From positions 1 to 40,724 of the forward strand of contig JAMPBN010000009.1 of the NCBI GenBank assembly GCA_023666665.1: 40,724 nt of DNA, written 5' to 3'. The translations under genes and the position numbers were made by a program. The notes under the pieces are model-generated. The model saw only the letters and a program-made list of their open reading frames with translations. It ran no database searches and had not been told where the DNA came from. Of the stretch, positions 6,584 through 14,739 are shown piece by piece; the first letter of the stretch is position 1; every line of letters begins with the position of its first letter. This stretch comes from Prevotella sp. Its GTDB lineage: Bacteria > Bacteroidota > Bacteroidia > Bacteroidales > Muribaculaceae.

Positions 6584-8002
6584 GTGGGTACTGTAAAGTC
6601 ACTCGCTAAAGATACGGCCATATATGGACTCAGCTCCATTGTTGGCCGTTTCCTTAACTGGCTGCTTGTCCCGCTTTACACAATCAAGTTGGCCACAGGC
6701 GAATACGGCATCGTTACGAATCTCTATGCCTATGTTGCCTTGACGCTCGTTATCCTTACTTACGGTATGGAGACGGGCTTTTTTCGCTTCATTAACGGAA
6801 AGGAAACCAAAGAGCCGTTGAGGGTTTATTCCACCAGTCTCATCTCGCTTGCAGCCACTTCCACGCTGTTTGTGCTTCTGATATGGATATTTCTCGGGCC
6901 GATAAGTCGCGGATTGGATTGCGCCTCACATCCCGCTTACGTGATGATGCTTGCTGTAACGGTAGCAATTGATGCTTTTACTGCCATACCGTTCAGCTAC
7001 TTGCGCTATCAAAAGAAAGCGGCGAAGTTTGCGGTATTGAAGTGCATAAATATTGCTATAAACATCGGGCTGAACTTGGTGTTTTTCTTCCTGATGTTCA
7101 ACCCCGAGGTTGGAGTCGGCTATATATTCTTTGCCAATCTTTTAGCGTCGGTGGCTCTTCTCCCCTTGCTCTTCAAGGAACTTACCGGATTTAAATGGCA
7201 GCTCGATTTCCCGCTGCTCAAGCGGATGTTGAAGTATTCATTTCCGTTGCTGGTTCTCGGAGTGGCGGGTATAATGAACCAAAATCTTGACAAGATTCTC
7301 TTTCCGTTCCTTACCGACGATATGTCGCAGCTCGGCATCTACGGCGCCTGCTGCAAGGTGGCTCTTGTTATGATGATGTTCACTCAGGCATTCAGGTTTG
7401 CCTACGAGCCGTTTATCTTCGCTCAAAACCGCGAACAGGGCTCTGACAAGCGTAAGGCATATGCCGATGCAATGAAGTTTTTCGTCATCTTCGCTATGGT
7501 TATATTCCTCGGGGTGATGTTCTATTTGCCGGTGTTGCAACACTTTATTGCCGCTGATTATCGCTCCGGACTTAAAGTCGTGCCGATTGTGATGATTGCC
7601 GACATCTTTTTTGGCGTGTTCTTCAATCTGTCGCTTTGGTATAAGCTGCAAGATAAAACCATTTGGGGCACCTGGTTTTCGCTTATCGGATTGGTAGTTA
7701 CCATTGCCGGAAATATTATTTTGGTGCCGAAAATCGGATATATGGGATGCGCTTGGACGGCATTTGCTTGCTACGGCATTATGATGCTGGCAAGTTATTT
7801 CGTAGGTCGTGCAAAAGACCCACAACGTTATGAAGTGGGTCGCATTTCGGCATATTTCTTTTCTGCTTTGGTTTTATACGCCATTGGTTGCATGATAAAC
7901 ACCGGCAGCGAGTGGTTGGATATGGCCGCACGTACTCCGCTTCTTTTAGCTTACTTGTTCGCAATTTTAAAATTTGAACGCATTCCGTTGATTCACAAAT
8001 GA
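6584..8002 (+). CDS. Wzx/MurJ-superfamily oligosaccharide flippase
   Basis: 472 residues starting at a GTG two bases after the efp stop; no ATG lies upstream of the first membrane span in this frame, so GTG is the only reasonable start. The protein has about 12-14 hydrophobic spans, beginning with LAKDTAIYGLSSIVGRFLNWLLVPLYT, the amphipathic N-terminal helix and first span typical of the polysaccharide biosynthesis branch of the MOP/MATE exporter superfamily. A central polar loop MLKYSFPLLVLGVAGIMNQNLDK matches the start of the second half of this fold. It would flip a lipid-linked sugar to the periplasmic face. Its end overlaps the GT4 glycosyltransferase gene by four bases, so both probably serve one glycan, although no complete polysaccharide locus is present. 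Confidence 0.9.
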   Translation: MGTVKSLAKDTAIYGLSSIVGRFLNWLLVPLYTIKLATGEYGIVTNLYAYVALTLVILTYGMETGFFRFINGKETKEPLRVYSTSLISLAATSTLFVLLIWIFLGPISRGLDCASHPAYVMMLAVTVAIDAFTAIPFSYLRYQKKAAKFAVLKCINIAINIGLNLVFFFLMFNPEVGVGYIFFANLLASVALLPLLFKELTGFKWQLDFPLLKRMLKYSFPLLVLGVAGIMNQNLDKILFPFLTDDMSQLGIYGACCKVALVMMMFTQAFRFAYEPFIFAQNREQGSDKRKAYADAMKFFVIFAMVIFLGVMFYLPVLQHFIAADYRSGLKVVPIVMIADIFFGVFFNLSLWYKLQDKTIWGTWFSLIGLVVTIAGNIILVPKIGYMGCAWTAFACYGIMMLASYFVGRAKDPQRYEVGRISAYFFSALVLYAIGCMINTGSEWLDMAARTPLLLAYLFAILKFERIPLIHK

Positions 8003-9159
8003 AAATCGCAATACTCTCAACCTCTCTGACAGTTGGCGGTGCTGCCATAGTTACCGACCATCTCGCCGAGGCATTGTTGGAACGCGGTCACAATGTCAGG
8101 ACTTTCACAGTCGGCAATCATCGCGAACGGCAGTTGTCGTTTCTGACTGAGAGGCTTGAGGTTTTTGTGAGAAATGGCTTTAGGAAAGATACGCTTTTCA
8201 AAATTTCGACAGGAGATTTTGGCAAGCCAGGAATTGTCAGTCAAGTCAAAAAATTTCAACCCGATGCGATAATTTTAGGGTGGATAAATCAAGGATTCCT
8301 ATCTCTGAAGCAAATCACAGAGCTTTCAGAAATTGCCCAAACGGCATGGGTGATGCACGATATGTGGAATCTCACCGGAATCTGTCATCATTCAATGGGG
8401 TGTCAACGTTTTTGCGGACAATGCGGCAACTGCCCCATGATTGCCGGATGGCTTCGCCGAAATGATGATTTGAGTCATAAAGTTTGGCAGAAAAAGCGCG
8501 AGTTCTATTCCCGAACACCGTTAAAGCTTATTGCGGTAAGCGAATGGGTTAAGGAGATGGCGCGACGCAGCTCATTGCTTCGCGACTATAATGTGGATGT
8601 TATCCACAACGTTTATCCGCTCAACAACTATCGTATCAGCGAGAAAGACCCCGGATTGATTGCTTTTGGTGCTGAACGACTTGATAACCCGATAAAAGGA
8701 CTTGACCACGCTATTGATGCGCTCAATATGTTGCCTGACGGCCTCAACGCCCACGTCAAGTTCTTTGGAAATATCAAAGACTCAAGCCTGCTGAAACGCC
8801 TGAAGATTCCTTGTGAATTGACCGGCTCATTAAAGCCCGACGAGGTTGCGGAGTTGTTATCACACGCGCAGGTGGTGCTGAACACCTCTCACTATGAAAC
8901 TTTTGGCAACACTTTGCTGGAGGGACAGGCAAGCGGCGCGGTACCCGTTTCATTCAATCGAGGCGGTCAGGTTGATATTATTGACCATAAGCGCTCAGGC
9001 TATCTCGCAGAATTTGGTGACGTTGCCGCCATAACCCGAGGAATAGAATGGGCGCTCAGCGGAGCTTTGTCGCCCGACGCTCTTCGAGCAGCCGCAGAAG
9101 CACGTTTCAGCGCTTCTGCAGTAGCAACTCGATTTGAACAACTATTCAGCGACCGGTAG
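7999..9159 (+). CDS. GT4-type glycosyltransferase with Cys-rich insert
   Basis: 386 residues, GT-B fold. The N-terminal acceptor domain opens with the Rossmann strand MKIAILSTSLTVGGAAIVTDHLAEAL. Residues 119-145 hold HDMW...GICHHSMGCQRFC and then GQCGNCP, a His/Cys cluster (Cys 129, 135, 139, 142, 145) seen in a subgroup of bacterial GT4 enzymes and likely to bind metal or form disulfides; that is inference. The donor site has the EX7E motif in SHYETFGNTLLEGQASG, with GGQVDIIDHKRSGYL following. It is cytoplasmic or peripheral to the membrane and adds a sugar to a lipid-linked acceptor. It is translationally coupled to the flippase gene. Its 3' end overlaps the convergent TolC gene by 14 bases, leaving no room for an intergenic terminator. 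Confidence 0.92.
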   Translation: MKIAILSTSLTVGGAAIVTDHLAEALLERGHNVRTFTVGNHRERQLSFLTERLEVFVRNGFRKDTLFKISTGDFGKPGIVSQVKKFQPDAIILGWINQGFLSLKQITELSEIAQTAWVMHDMWNLTGICHHSMGCQRFCGQCGNCPMIAGWLRRNDDLSHKVWQKKREFYSRTPLKLIAVSEWVKEMARRSSLLRDYNVDVIHNVYPLNNYRISEKDPGLIAFGAERLDNPIKGLDHAIDALNMLPDGLNAHVKFFGNIKDSSLLKRLKIPCELTGSLKPDEVAELLSHAQVVLNTSHYETFGNTLLEGQASGAVPVSFNRGGQVDIIDHKRSGYLAEFGDVAAITRGIEWALSGALSPDALRAAAEARFSASAVATRFEQLFSDR

Positions 9160-10417
9160 CCGACAAATATTCGGCAACCGCTGAACGGAAGCAGCCATAT
9201 GCGGCTATATAATTGTCGCGGGCTTGCTGATTGAGAGTCTGTGCATCGAGCAGGTCGGTGATGGTTCCGGTTCCGGCATCATAAAACGCTTGATTCAGTC
9301 GCAGGTTCTCCTTACTTTGCACAATTGCCTCTGATGCAATCTCCATTTTGCGATGTGCTGCTGTAAGGTCATCCCACTTATTCTGCATATTAATCTGAAT
9401 CATTTCCGACAAATCTTCAAGTTCAATCTGCGCGTTTTTCACGGCCGCGTCTTTACGTTTAATGGCGTGAGAGCCACCCCACCAACCTGAAATGGGAATA
9501 TTTATGGCAAGCATCAAAGCACCATAGTTATGACCCTGTTCCAGCACGTCGTGATAATACCAACCGGCTCCGCCCAAAACCGTGGGTAGATTCTTGCCTA
9601 CCTCCATGCGCTTTTCGAGTTTTGCAGCTTTCAATTGCTCAACGAGTAATTTATAGTTGTTGGTCTCTGTCAGCGCCTGTGCCGGATCAATGCGCAAATC
9701 AAGCGGGTAGGGGGGTACGGAGTCCGGAACGGCGGCATCTATGTCAACCGGTGATGTGAAGGGTGCACCGACATATTGCGACAGCACCATACGGCAGAGT
9801 TTTATGCCATTGTCCAGGTCAACCATCTTGGCAGCGAAATCATTGCGCTGGAGATCAACCTTCAGCAGTTCATTACTTGTTACAATTCCCGTCCTGACCG
9901 CAACGCCAACCTGATATTGCAGAGTGTCGAGCAGTTCTATCCCTTTGGAAAGTGATAGCTTTGTGGCTTTTAAAGTTGCCAGTTCCCAATAATATTTTTC
10001 AGCAGCTACGCGCACTTCAGAGGCGGTTTGTTTCTGCTGAAGTTCGGCCACAGCTTCTCCAACCTTGGCAAGTTTATTGCCATTGATTATCTGTCCTCCC
10101 ATAAAGATTGGTTGCAAAGCCTGAACACCGCCTAATACTCCGTGTTTAATCATTCCAACCTCCAGCAGGTTCAGCAGATTATATTGCAGAACATAGTGGT
10201 GAGTCCTGAACCCGAACCCCTGAGCGGATATTTCCGGAAAATATTTGGTAAAGGCTTCACGCCTCTGTTGGCGTGCAGCTTCGGTATTATTGTCTGCTTT
10301 CTGCATTGCGGCATTATTTGCAAGTGCCATATCAATGCACTGTTGCAGCGAGATTATTGAATCATTGGCCGACATTGCCAATGGAAACAACAATATTAGC
10401 AAATATCTTTTCATCAT
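9146..10417 (-). CDS. TolC-family outer-membrane efflux channel
   Basis: 423 residues. A short signal peptide MMKRYLLILLFPLAMSA is followed by the typical start SIISLQQCIDMALANNAAMQKA. Two repeats of long amphipathic helices and short barrel strands are visible: RREAFTKYFPEISAQGFGF in the first, and EKRMEVGKNLPTVLGGAGW in the second, ending with LNQAFYDAGTGTITDLLDAQTLNQQARDNYIAAY, a standard TolC C-terminal hallmark. It forms the outer-membrane duct of the tripartite pump; the adaptor and RND genes precede it in the same operon (four-base overlap with the RND gene). Substrate unknown. Confidence 0.95.
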   Translation of the reverse strand: MMKRYLLILLFPLAMSANDSIISLQQCIDMALANNAAMQKADNNTEAARQQRREAFTKYFPEISAQGFGFRTHHYVLQYNLLNLLEVGMIKHGVLGGVQALQPIFMGGQIINGNKLAKVGEAVAELQQKQTASEVRVAAEKYYWELATLKATKLSLSKGIELLDTLQYQVGVAVRTGIVTSNELLKVDLQRNDFAAKMVDLDNGIKLCRMVLSQYVGAPFTSPVDIDAAVPDSVPPYPLDLRIDPAQALTETNNYKLLVEQLKAAKLEKRMEVGKNLPTVLGGAGWYYHDVLEQGHNYGALMLAINIPISGWWGGSHAIKRKDAAVKNAQIELEDLSEMIQINMQNKWDDLTAAHRKMEIASEAIVQSKENLRLNQAFYDAGTGTITDLLDAQTLNQQARDNYIAAYGCFRSAVAEYLSATGR

Positions 10418-13400
10418 AGCAAGTGTGTTTCAAGGGGTTCTGCAAGAGGTTTATCAGCGTCTTTCTGACGTTTGCGGATTAACCAGAACGCTACCGGTAT
10501 GGTCGTTAGGATAAAAATCATTGTAATCGGAGTGCCATAGAAAATCACAACGCCCATCGGTTTCCAAAGTGCCGAACCGCTGACAACCATCGGCACAACG
10601 CCCATAGTGGCGGCTGCCGAAGTCAGGAAAATCGGTCTCATTCGGCGCTGAGAGGCGTTGAAAATTGCATCTCTAACCGACTGACCTTGATTTCGCAACT
10701 CTTCGGCGTAATCAAGCAGTACTATTGCGTTGCGAACAAGAATACCCATCAGCGACACAATGCCAAGCACGCAGGTCAGTGAAAGAACAGTACCCTGAAT
10801 AGCCATTCCGATGCCCGTTCCGGGAATGCACAGCAACAATGAGAAGAGCAGCAACATAGATATGTCAACGCGGGTATAATGCAATAAAATTATAAAGAAT
10901 ATAATAACTATTGCAATGGTAAGCGCCGAAAGTATCTGAGGCAAAATTGTCATTGAATTGTCCCAATCTCCGCCTCTGGAAATGAAGACATCATCAGGTA
11001 TATTCATTTTTGATATTGAGTCCATAACGGCAACTGTGCGGTCTATAACGTTGACATTTCGCTGCACCTCGGCCATAATGGAAATCTCCGGTATGCCGTT
11101 GCGTGTACATAATTGACCCTCGTTCCATTGAGGTTCAACGTCGGCAAACTGACGCAGCGGCACGTCTGACAGTCCGAGAACCGGCATCGGTTCCCCTTCC
11201 AGGTCGGAAACATCAGAGCGTTCGGAGGTAGGAGTTTTCAAAACTACAGGAATACCATAATCGTCTTCCCATACTGTCGCTACCGGCAATCCTGTAGAAT
11301 AGCGCATAGCCAGGGTGGCCTCAACGCCGAGGTTGGTCAATCCTAATCGAGATGCTTCCACCGAATTTGGTTTGACCATAGCCGCGGTCAGCGGATTATC
11401 CAAAGAGGAGCGCACACATCTTAATCCGGGGACATTGCGCATAACGCGCATTATCGAATCGCTGATGAGTTTGAGCTGCTGCGTATTTTGCCCGGAAATA
11501 CGTATTTCAATCGGATATGCTGCATTTGAGTAGTTCATCTGCTTGAATCGTATAATGGCATCGGGGAAATATTGTTCGTATTTGTCGGTGTATTCGTTTA
11601 GAACCTCGATAGTTGCTTCGTTGCTTTTAGTATTGACAATAAATTGCGCGAAGTTCGGACCGCCAACCTGCGGAGCATACGTGGCCTGGAAGCGGGGTGA
11701 TGAACATCCATGGAACGATGCAATGCTGACAACTCTTTCGTCTTTGGCAAGAATTGCCTCCAAAGAATCAGCCACCTCTGAGGTGCGTTCAACAGCTGTT
11801 CCGGTCGGTAGGAAAATCTCAACGGCAAACTGGTTTCGTTCAGCGATTGGCATAAGCTGGAGCGGACGGGTGATAAACAGTATTCCTCCAACAAAGACCA
11901 TCAGCAGTGACAGTGCGATCGTGGTCTTCGGCCAATTGAAGCAGAGCGTAATCAACTTGTTGTAATACTTCTGCATCCATAGGAAGAAACTTAATTTTTT
12001 CTTTCCCGACTTAACAGCTTCCTCTTGTTGCTTGTAAATCGGTTCCTTAATCAGTCTGTACTGCAAATAAGGAACAAGCAGTTCCGCAATTATAAGTGAA
12101 ACCATCAATATAATGGTCAACGCCCAGGGGAAGTCGGTAAGGAAGTCGCGAAACATTCCCGTCATCGTCAGCAAGAAAGGGAAGAACGTAATTGATATTG
12201 CCAAAGTTGCGGAGAAGATTGCCTTGAAAAACTCCGTGCCAGACCTTAGAGTTGCCGTTTTGTGGTCAACGCCCTCGGAAATTAGTTCCACATAGTCGTC
12301 GATTATGACCACAGAGTTATCCACAATCATTCCAAGCGAAAGAATCAAACAAGCGAGTGTAACCGTGTTCAACTCAATGCCCATGGCATAGAAAATGCCG
12401 AGCGAAATGAATATTGTAATCGGGATGGTGGCAGCGGCAATCATTGCAACCTTAAACGGAAGCAGCAACATGATCACCACAACAACGGCAACTATTGCTA
12501 TGAGGAGCTCTTGAAGGAAGTCTGTAACCGAAGCATTAACAACAACGGGTTGGTCTGTTATTTTAAATAAAGTGACATCTTCGGGCAATTCCTTTTCGAA
12601 GCTATCAATTTGCTTGTTAACATCCTTGCCCATCTGCACGATGTTGTTACCCTCTTTCATTTGAACGGAGAGGAGAATGCACTTCGTGCCGTTATTGGTG
12701 ATATAGCTGGTTGGATAGGCATATTCCTTGTCAATATCTGCAATATCACCAAGTCTAACCACAGATCCACCGGGTTCGGCAAAGACAATCATCGCTCGGA
12801 GGTCTAACACCGAGTTGACTGAACGCTGAACGTAGATTGGCTGTGTGTAAGTGCCGCTTTTCAGTGAACCACCCGTAGTTTGAAAGCCTTTGGCCAACAA
12901 TGTTGCCGCAAGCATTTTCTCATTGAGAGCGTATTTGGAGAGTTTTTCGGGATTTATAGTAACTGCAATCTGCTCAGTTTGTTCGCCATAAACGTCCATT
13001 GTGCCAACAGAGTTTACCGTGCGCAGTCGATCCTTAAGCTGCTCCATATAGTCGTGGAGTTCGCGATAAGTTTTTTGCTCGGACTGCATAGTTATGAGCA
13101 GCGAGGAAGTATCTCCGAAATTTGAAATGGTTTCTACGGCCAAAACGCCGGCAGGCAGTTTAAGCTTAACTTGCTCCATGCCGAGTTTGAACTCATTCCA
13201 GAATGGTGTGGTATTTTGAACATCGTCATCGAGTTCTACAAATACCATTACCATACCATCCGTAATATTGGCATAGGTTTTTTTCTTGTTGACTTCTTTA
13301 TAAGAAAATATGTAGTCTTCAAGTGGTTTTAGAACTTCCTGCTGACATTGATCAACGTTCGCTCCGGGATAAACGGCAGCGACTACGCCCTCGCGAATGG

Positions 13401-13557
13401 TGAACGATGGGAACTCGTTCTTGTCCATCTTAATCAGGGCGTAAACACCAAATGCAATGAGAACTGATACTATCAGAATTACAATCTGGCGATATTTGAA
13501 GCCCATGGCCACGATGGGTGCCGGCTTCTTGGCGGGAGTGGGGTTCGTGGTTCCCAT
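10414..13557 (-). CDS. RND-family efflux permease, AcrB/CzcA-type
   Basis: 1047 residues, the normal size. One N-terminal span (QIVILIVSVLIAFGVYALIK), a large periplasmic porter domain, five spans, a second periplasmic domain from about 560, and the final spans. In span 4 the sequence GMIVDNSVVIIDD places Asp413 with Asn414 where AcrB has an Asp-Asp pair. In span 10 LMGILVRNAIVLLDY carries Arg where AcrB has its proton-relay Lys. Both substitutions occur in Bacteroidota RND pumps, so the protein is likely active with an altered relay network; that is inference. It uses proton influx to move substrates from periplasm or membrane into the TolC duct. Neighbours are the adaptor (3 bp gap) and TolC (4 bp overlap). 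No metal-binding Met or His runs mark it as a heavy-metal pump; drugs, bile acids or lipids are possible. Confidence 0.95.
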   Translation of the reverse strand: MGTTNPTPAKKPAPIVAMGFKYRQIVILIVSVLIAFGVYALIKMDKNEFPSFTIREGVVAAVYPGANVDQCQQEVLKPLEDYIFSYKEVNKKKTYANITDGMVMVFVELDDDVQNTTPFWNEFKLGMEQVKLKLPAGVLAVETISNFGDTSSLLITMQSEQKTYRELHDYMEQLKDRLRTVNSVGTMDVYGEQTEQIAVTINPEKLSKYALNEKMLAATLLAKGFQTTGGSLKSGTYTQPIYVQRSVNSVLDLRAMIVFAEPGGSVVRLGDIADIDKEYAYPTSYITNNGTKCILLSVQMKEGNNIVQMGKDVNKQIDSFEKELPEDVTLFKITDQPVVVNASVTDFLQELLIAIVAVVVVIMLLLPFKVAMIAAATIPITIFISLGIFYAMGIELNTVTLACLILSLGMIVDNSVVIIDDYVELISEGVDHKTATLRSGTEFFKAIFSATLAISITFFPFLLTMTGMFRDFLTDFPWALTIILMVSLIIAELLVPYLQYRLIKEPIYKQQEEAVKSGKKKLSFFLWMQKYYNKLITLCFNWPKTTIALSLLMVFVGGILFITRPLQLMPIAERNQFAVEIFLPTGTAVERTSEVADSLEAILAKDERVVSIASFHGCSSPRFQATYAPQVGGPNFAQFIVNTKSNEATIEVLNEYTDKYEQYFPDAIIRFKQMNYSNAAYPIEIRISGQNTQQLKLISDSIMRVMRNVPGLRCVRSSLDNPLTAAMVKPNSVEASRLGLTNLGVEATLAMRYSTGLPVATVWEDDYGIPVVLKTPTSERSDVSDLEGEPMPVLGLSDVPLRQFADVEPQWNEGQLCTRNGIPEISIMAEVQRNVNVIDRTVAVMDSISKMNIPDDVFISRGGDWDNSMTILPQILSALTIAIVIIFFIILLHYTRVDISMLLLFSLLLCIPGTGIGMAIQGTVLSLTCVLGIVSLMGILVRNAIVLLDYAEELRNQGQSVRDAIFNASQRRMRPIFLTSAAATMGVVPMVVSGSALWKPMGVVIFYGTPITMIFILTTIPVAFWLIRKRQKDADKPLAEPLETHLL

Positions 13558-13560
13558 AGC

Positions 13561-14601
13561 TTATAGTTGAGGTGAGATAGGGGTACCGTCAGAAACTTTT
13601 TGCATTCCGGCAATTATAACGGTGTCTGTCGGTTCAATGCCTGATACGATGTTAATGCCATCAGAGGTTATGTCTGATACCTCAACAAACCGTTGCTCGG
13701 CATATCCATTTTTTGCGAGCCACACAAAGTTGCGGTTGTCTGCAGCGAGCAATACTGCTTGCGGCGGTAATACAATATTTTTGGCGTTAACAGTGTCTGA
13801 ATTGACTATCACATCACAAATCATACCCGGCAGCAGTTTTCCGCTTGAATTATCCACAGAGAATTTAACCTCGTATGCGCGGGTTAGAGGATTGGCTACA
13901 ATTCCTTTCTCTGTCAAATGACCGGTAAGTTTCAAGCTATCAAGGGCAACTACCTTTATTTCAGCAGTTTCCCCTTCACTGAAGGACGAAATCTCGTCTT
14001 CGGGAACCGGAATGGTTACTTTTACATCCCCAAGCGCGATGATTCTAAATGCAGGTACAGCAGGAACAACGGTTTGACCAACGTCAATAAGTTTTTCTGC
14101 AACCGTACCGCTAAGTGGTGCGTGGACTAGAGCATCGTCTAATGCGCGGCGGGCAATATCAGCGGCATTTTGTGCCTGTTTCAGAGTATTCTGCACCTCC
14201 ACCCATCGCATATCAGCAAGCGCTTTGGCATCGTGAAGTTGCTTGAAGCGGTCGTATGCGTCTTGAGCCTCAGCCAGGGCAGACTTGGCGATGTTGTAGT
14301 TATTCTCCAATGTGCCGGATTTAAGTTTTGCCAACAATTGACCTTTGGAAACTTTCTGTCCGGCCTGAACATATATGTTTTCTACTGTTCCCGGCATAGA
14401 AAAGGAGACTTCCGCACCGTCGCCGGATGCCACAGTACCTGAATATGACCGTCCAACGTACGATGCTGATAGAGAGGCAGGCATCACCGTAACTTTAATT
14501 GGCGGTGATTGTGTTATTTTTTCTTTCTTAAAACCACACGAAGTCATTGCCGCTAAACCAAAGCCGACAACCATAACGATGTATAATTGTGATATTTTCA
14601 T
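13561..14601 (-). CDS. RND efflux periplasmic adaptor (membrane fusion protein)
   Basis: 346 residues with lipobox MTSC (Cys about 22), so lipid-anchored to the periplasmic face of the inner membrane. Order of parts: lipoyl/biotinyl half (GTVENIYVQAGQKVSKGQLLAKLKS), a helical hairpin (AKSALAEAQDAYDRFKQLHDAKALADMRWVEVQNTLKQAQ), second lipoyl half (VHAPLSGTVAEKLIDVGQTV), beta-barrel domain and membrane-proximal domain ending in DTVIIAGMQKVSDGTPI. It bridges the RND pump to TolC. First gene of the three-gene operon; no TetR- or MarR-type regulator lies beside it. The 138-base gap to the divergent lipoprotein gene holds the promoters of both directions; only the plus one is clear. Confidence 0.94.
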   Translation of the reverse strand: MKISQLYIVMVVGFGLAAMTSCGFKKEKITQSPPIKVTVMPASLSASYVGRSYSGTVASGDGAEVSFSMPGTVENIYVQAGQKVSKGQLLAKLKSGTLENNYNIAKSALAEAQDAYDRFKQLHDAKALADMRWVEVQNTLKQAQNAADIARRALDDALVHAPLSGTVAEKLIDVGQTVVPAVPAFRIIALGDVKVTIPVPEDEISSFSEGETAEIKVVALDSLKLTGHLTEKGIVANPLTRAYEVKFSVDNSSGKLLPGMICDVIVNSDTVNAKNIVLPPQAVLLAADNRNFVWLAKNGYAEQRFVEVSDITSDGINIVSGIEPTDTVIIAGMQKVSDGTPISPQL

Positions 14602-14661
14602 AGTTGAAACCTTATAATTTTCACATATTAAACGCTATGCATATCAAAGAGGTTCAAAAAA

Positions 14662-14692
14662 TTTGTTAAATCACATAAAATGCGTAACTTTG
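14662..14692 (+). promoter_or_regulatory. Promoter of the lipoprotein/DUF5723 operon
   Basis: TTTG at 14662-14665, 19-base spacer, TAACTTTG at 14685-14692: a full consensus match. It lies inside the longest possible reading of the downstream gene, which settles the start codon at 14740. Predicted leader about 43 bases. Confidence 0.8.
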
Positions 14693-14739
14693 CACCCATA
14701 TTATTCGTAAAAATTATCAACACACATAATCAAACACAT

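Noticed and set aside
5944-6639. Upstream extension of the DUF3316-like frame to 498 residues
   Set aside because: The extra 232 codons are antisense to efp and lie upstream of the promoter; a GTG at 5943 gives a clear signal peptide.
14680-14739. Start of the unknown lipoprotein at 14680
   Set aside because: This segment contains the -7 box (14685-14692) and the predicted transcription start; the lipoprotein signal begins at 14740.
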